A stretch of DNA of 8,496 bases, from assembly GCA_027024125.1 (NCBI GenBank), contig JALVSV010000497.1, positions 1-8,496 of the forward strand, read 5' to 3'. Position 1 is the stretch's first letter. Each line of letters begins with the position of its first letter. The stretch is from Methylothermaceae bacterium (GTDB taxonomy: Bacteria; Pseudomonadota; Gammaproteobacteria; Methylococcales; Methylothermaceae). Below the pieces are notes generated by a model. It saw only the letters and a program-made list of their open reading frames with translations, did not search any database and was not told the origin of the DNA. The translations under genes and the position numbers were made by a program. Positions 5,261 to 8,496 of the stretch are shown piece after piece.

Positions 5261-5923
5261 ATGAACGTGGAACGCCTGAGAGAACTCGGACTGGTCAGAA
5301 CCACCAGCGACCGAGCCCGCAACAATGAATTGGGTCAGGAGGATTTCCTGAAACTGATGACGACGCAGATGACCCATCAGAATCCCCTAAAGCCCATGGA
5401 AAACGCCGAATTCCTCACCCAAATGGCCCAGTTCGGTACGGTGACAGGAATTCAGGCTCTGCAAAAGTCGTTCGCCGACTTCGCCAACGCCATCGGTTCA
5501 GATCAAACCCTGCAGGCAGCCAATCTTGTGGGGCGGCAGGTCCTGGTACAGGGTAACCAGGCCGTCCTCGCTGCCGGGGGGGAGATCCAGGGCGCCGTCA
5601 AACTGGAACAGCCGGCCACAGCGGTGGTCGTCAAGATCATGGACAGAAGCGGAGCGACGATTCGTACTCTGGAACTGGGCCCACAGGACCAGGGGCTGGC
5701 CTCCTTCAACTGGAACGGCATGAAGGACGATGGCAGCTATGCCGATCCCGGCACCTACCGGATCCAGGCGGAAGGCATGGTCAACGGAGAAAACCAGGCC
5801 ATCAACACCCTGGTCACGGCTACCGTCGAAAGTGTCTCCAGCGCCAAGGGAGGTTACGGCCTCACTGTGGACCTGGAAGGGCTGGGGAACGTCGATTTCA
5901 AAGACATTGAACAAATACTCTGA
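5261..5923 (+). CDS. flgD: FlgD hook assembly scaffold (hook cap)
   Basis: FlgD caps the growing hook and guides FlgE subunits into place, then is replaced by FlgK. The 220-residue product has the conserved N-terminal segment needed for export and capping (about residues 27-58, DFLKLMTTQMTHQNPLKPME then NAEFLTQMAQF). A mixed tudor/fibronectin-like region follows, with LVGRQVLVQG and the FlgD Ig-like part, FNWNGMKDDGSYADPGTYRI. The length is normal and the frame intact. It begins 3 bp after flgC, with GGGG in the flgC end as a likely ribosome site. Confidence 0.96.
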   Translation: MNVERLRELGLVRTTSDRARNNELGQEDFLKLMTTQMTHQNPLKPMENAEFLTQMAQFGTVTGIQALQKSFADFANAIGSDQTLQAANLVGRQVLVQGNQAVLAAGGEIQGAVKLEQPATAVVVKIMDRSGATIRTLELGPQDQGLASFNWNGMKDDGSYADPGTYRIQAEGMVNGENQAINTLVTATVESVSSAKGGYGLTVDLEGLGNVDFKDIEQIL

Positions 5924-5939
5924 CAGGAGGAAATCCAGC

Positions 5940-7181
5940 ATGTCATTCAGCACAGCACTCAGCGGCCTCAATGCCGCCTCCATGGACCTGCAGACTACCG
6001 GAAACAATATCGCCAACGCCAACACGGTGGGGTTCAAAAAATCCCGGACTGAATTCGCTGACGTCTATGCCTCAAGTTTCTTTGGCTCCGGCAAGACCAC
6101 CCCAGGCAGCGGGGTGAGGGTGACCGAAGTGGCGCAAATGCATTCCCAGGGCAATCTGGAATACACCGACAACGTCCTCGATATCGCCATCAGCGGGCGG
6201 GGATTCTTCTCCCTGAGCGAGACTGTCGATAGCGCACCATCCAGCTTCACCCGCAATGGCGCCTTTCAACTGGACAAGGAGGGCTATATCGTCAATGACC
6301 AGGGCAAATATCTGTTCGGCTGGCGAGCCGATTTCTCCCAGGGGGCAATGAAGGTGGAAACCACCAAGGGAGAACCCCAGGCCACCACGGACACAACCCT
6401 CAAGATCAACCTGAATGCGGCGGACACGGAACCGGCGGTCACCCCCTTCGACCCGACCAAACCAGAAACATACAACCGGGCCACTTCAGTCACGGTTTAC
6501 GACTCCCTGGGCAATCCCCACACCATTACCTCCTATTTCGTGACTCGTAACCCCACCACACCCAATCAATGGGACATCTATCAATACATCGATGGAACCG
6601 CACCAAGCAACGCGCTGACTCCACCAGGCTCGCCAACTCTTCTCGATTTCAATACCAACGGAGCCCTGGTGAGCGTGGATGGAGTCGCCGGTGGCACCAA
6701 GGCCACCTATGGACCTTATTCCATCACCGGAGCCGACGATCTCACCGTCACCTACGACTTTGCCGACTCCACACAGTTCAACAGTGATTTCAGCATCAAT
6801 GCCATGAGCCAGAACGGCTATCCCGCCGGGGATTTCAACGGTCTGGAAATCAACGACGAGGGCATTTTGTTTGCACGGTTCAGCAACGGTAACGCCGAGA
6901 AAATCGGCCAGATCGCCCTGGCGCGTTTCCAAAACGAACAGGGGCTCAACAAACTCGGCAACACCACCTGGGGAGAGAGCAGCACCTCCGGTGAAAAGCT
7001 GCTGGGCGCCCCGGGAGAGAACAATCTGGGCACGGTGCAATCAGGCGCACTGGAATCATCCAACGTGGATCTGTCCAAACAGCTGGTCCGGCTCATCGTC
7101 GCCCAGCAAAGCTATCAGGCCAATGCCCAGACCATCTCCACCGAAGACCAGGTCATCCAGACCCTGCTGAACCTGCGCTAA
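5940..7181 (+). CDS. flgE: FlgE flagellar hook protein
   Basis: FlgE polymerises outside the cell into the hook, the universal joint between motor and filament. The ATG at 5940 is preceded by a strong AGGAGG (5934-5929 region), whereas the frame also stays open far upstream inside flgD, which is a coding shadow. The 413-residue product starts with MSFSTALSGLNAASMDLQTT and the motif NNIANANTVGFKK (22-34). It has the D1 block ISGRGFFSLS with SFTRNGAFQLDKEGYIVN, a variable central domain rich in Thr, Asp and Asn (about 150-330), and the closing helix LVRLIVAQQSYQANAQTIST with EDQVIQTLLNLR. The size is in the usual range for gammaproteobacterial FlgE. Confidence 0.97.
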   Translation: MSFSTALSGLNAASMDLQTTGNNIANANTVGFKKSRTEFADVYASSFFGSGKTTPGSGVRVTEVAQMHSQGNLEYTDNVLDIAISGRGFFSLSETVDSAPSSFTRNGAFQLDKEGYIVNDQGKYLFGWRADFSQGAMKVETTKGEPQATTDTTLKINLNAADTEPAVTPFDPTKPETYNRATSVTVYDSLGNPHTITSYFVTRNPTTPNQWDIYQYIDGTAPSNALTPPGSPTLLDFNTNGALVSVDGVAGGTKATYGPYSITGADDLTVTYDFADSTQFNSDFSINAMSQNGYPAGDFNGLEINDEGILFARFSNGNAEKIGQIALARFQNEQGLNKLGNTTWGESSTSGEKLLGAPGENNLGTVQSGALESSNVDLSKQLVRLIVAQQSYQANAQTISTEDQVIQTLLNLR

Positions 7182-7193
7182 GAGGATTAAGGT

Positions 7194-7934
7194 ATGGACC
7201 GTAGCCTTTACGTCGTCATGAGTGGTGCCAAGGAAACCTTATACGCTCAAAACAGTGTGAGCAACAACCTGGCCAACGTCGAGACCACCGCTTTCAAGGC
7301 GGATCTGAACAATCAACGCAGCTTGCCGGTATTTGGCCCCGGCTATCCCAGCCGCGTTTATGCCATGGACGAACATCCAGCCTCGGATCTCGATCCCGGA
7401 CCGATCCAAACCACCGGGCGTGAACTGGACGTGGCGGTCGAAGGGCAAGGATGGTTGGCCGTCCAGGCGCCGGACGGCAGCGAATCCTATACCCGCCGTG
7501 GAGATTTGAGAATCTCTCCCGAAGGGCTGCTGAAAACCGGCGATGGGCTCTTTCTCCTTGGTGAAAACGGACCTATCGCCATTCCACCCGCGCAGAAGAT
7601 CGACATCGCCAGTGACGGTACCATCAGCATCGTTCCGCTGGGGGAAAGACCAGATGTGCTGGCGGTCGTCGACCGTATCAAGCTGGTACGTCCCGGTTTG
7701 GCGCAACTGGAAAAGGGGGAGGATGGACTGTTCCACCTGAAAGGCGGTGGCACGGCACAGGCCGACGCCCAGGTGAACCTGGTATCAGGGGCGCTGGAAG
7801 GCAGCAATGTCAACACGGTAGAGGCCCTGGTGGAAATGATCGAGTTGTCGCGCCGTTTCGAGCTTCAGGTCAAGATGATGCAGACCGTCAAGGAAGATGC
7901 AGACGCAACCGCACAACTATTGAGAATGGGATAA
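7194..7934 (+). CDS. flgF: FlgF proximal rod protein
   Basis: FlgF is a rod component of the basal body. The 246-residue product matches the family length. It opens with MDRSLYVVMSGAKETLYAQN, followed by the rod/hook motif NNLANVETTAFKA (24-36). It has the block LDVAVEGQGWLAVQAPDG with YTRRGDLRISPEGLL, and ends with LEGSNVNTVEALVEMIELSR and a helical tail finishing LLRMG. The ATG at 7194 has GAGGA at 7182-7186. It lies 12 bp after flgE and 19 bp before flgG in the same operon. Confidence 0.96.
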   Translation: MDRSLYVVMSGAKETLYAQNSVSNNLANVETTAFKADLNNQRSLPVFGPGYPSRVYAMDEHPASDLDPGPIQTTGRELDVAVEGQGWLAVQAPDGSESYTRRGDLRISPEGLLKTGDGLFLLGENGPIAIPPAQKIDIASDGTISIVPLGERPDVLAVVDRIKLVRPGLAQLEKGEDGLFHLKGGGTAQADAQVNLVSGALEGSNVNTVEALVEMIELSRRFELQVKMMQTVKEDADATAQLLRMG

Positions 7935-7953
7935 ACTCCCGGGAGGATGAATC

Positions 7954-8496
7954 ATGACAGACCGAGCGCTCTGGGTATCCAAGACCGGCCTCGATGCCCA
8001 ACAGACCCGCATGGCGGTGATCTCCAACAATCTGGCCAACGTCAACACGGTGGGATTCAAGAAAGGCCGCGCCCAGTTCGAGGACCTTCTTTATCAGAAT
8101 GTCCGCCAGGTGGGCGCCCAGTCCAGTGCAAACACCCAGCTCCCTTCCGGACTGCAACTGGGTACCGGGGTCAAAGTGGTATCCACCGAAAAGATCCACA
8201 CCCAGGGCAATCTGGTCCAGACCGGCAATTCTTTGGACGTGGCCATCAATGGCCGGGGATTCTTCCAGATCCTGATGCCCAATGGGGACATCGCCTATAC
8301 CCGTAACGGTTCCTTCCAGATGAATTCCGAAGGGCAGATGGTCACCAACAACGGCTACTTCCTGGAGCCAGCCATCACCATCCCTCCCGATGCCACCAGC
8401 GTCACGATCAGTAACGATGGCATCGTGTCCGTTTCCCTGCCCGGCAACCCGACGCCTCAACAAGTCGGACAGATTCAACTCGCCGATTTCATCAAT
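7954..8496 (+). CDS. flgG: FlgG distal rod protein, 3' end cut by window edge
   Basis: FlgG forms the distal rod that passes through the P and L rings. The first 181 codons are present; the full protein is normally about 260 residues. The start is clear, with GGGAGGA at 7941-7947 before the ATG at 7954. The sequence shows [20 protein letters not shown], the motif [15 protein letters not shown], and [17 protein letters not shown], the segment characteristic of FlgG and linked to the straight, rigid distal rod. Later come [32 protein letters not shown] and QIQLADFIN at the edge. flgH, flgI and flgJ would be expected next. Confidence 0.97.
   Translation, partial: MTDRALWVSKTGLDAQQTRMAVISNNLANVNTVGFKKGRAQFEDLLYQNVRQVGAQSSANTQLPSGLQLGTGVKVVSTEKIHTQGNLVQTGNSLDVAINGRGFFQILMPNGDIAYTRNGSFQMNSEGQMVTNNGYFLEPAITIPPDATSVTISNDGIVSVSLPGNPTPQQVGQIQLADFIN

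Noticed and set aside
5730..5939. In-frame open extension upstream of flgE giving a 483-residue protein
   Set aside because: It overlaps flgD in another frame. The AGGAGG site and the conserved hook N-terminus fix the start at 5940.
6002..8070. Similar DNA stretches in flgE and flgG (around 6002-6045 and 8023-8066)
   Set aside because: They encode the shared NN(I/L)AN motif of the rod/hook protein family. This is paralogy, not a mobile repeat, although gene conversion cannot be excluded.

Overview
The window is a conserved chromosomal block of flagellar and chemotaxis genes. It looks like a Gammaproteobacterium of moderately high GC. The evidence is the gene order flgA-flgM-flgN divergent from cheV and flgBCDEFG, the presence of cheV, and good matches to both sigma-54 (RpoN) and sigma-28 (FliA) promoters. 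A pqqE 3' end beside the cluster means the host makes the cofactor PQQ. A methylotroph or methanotroph would fit, but that is inference only. I see no complete new biological system here.

Layout. Positions 2-358 (+) hold the C-terminal end of PqqE. Positions 371-1078 (-) hold what looks like a broken ycgR/flgZ-type PilZ flagellar brake gene. It is split by a ~150 bp element with nested inverted repeats and flanked by a 12 bp direct repeat; the gene also seems to lack most of its N-terminal domain. Next, on the minus strand, come flgN (1113-1583), flgM (1570-1893) and flgA (1956 to about 2654). A divergent intergenic region follows, then an orphan small secreted or outer-membrane-like protein (2827-3201, +). 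cheV follows (3311-4240, +), then a 200 bp regulatory gap, then the rod/hook operon flgB, flgC, flgD, flgE, flgF and the first 181 codons of flgG, which runs off the window.

Regulation read from the sequence. flgA and flgB each have a -24/-12 (RpoN) promoter. flgM and cheV each have a TAAA-N15-GCCGAT (FliA) promoter with exact spacing. This gives the usual hierarchy: RpoN and its flagellar activator switch on FlgA and the rod/hook genes. FliA then transcribes cheV and flgM, the gene for its own anti-sigma factor, which closes a feedback loop. FlgN serves the hook-filament junction proteins downstream. The predicted transcription starts, with Shine-Dalgarno matches, argue that cheV starts at 3311 rather than 3290 and flgA at 2654 rather than 2669.

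The points most worth following up are the decayed motility brake gene with its palindromic insertion, the dyad-rich region around the flgB RpoN promoter, and the orphan mini-barrel gene.
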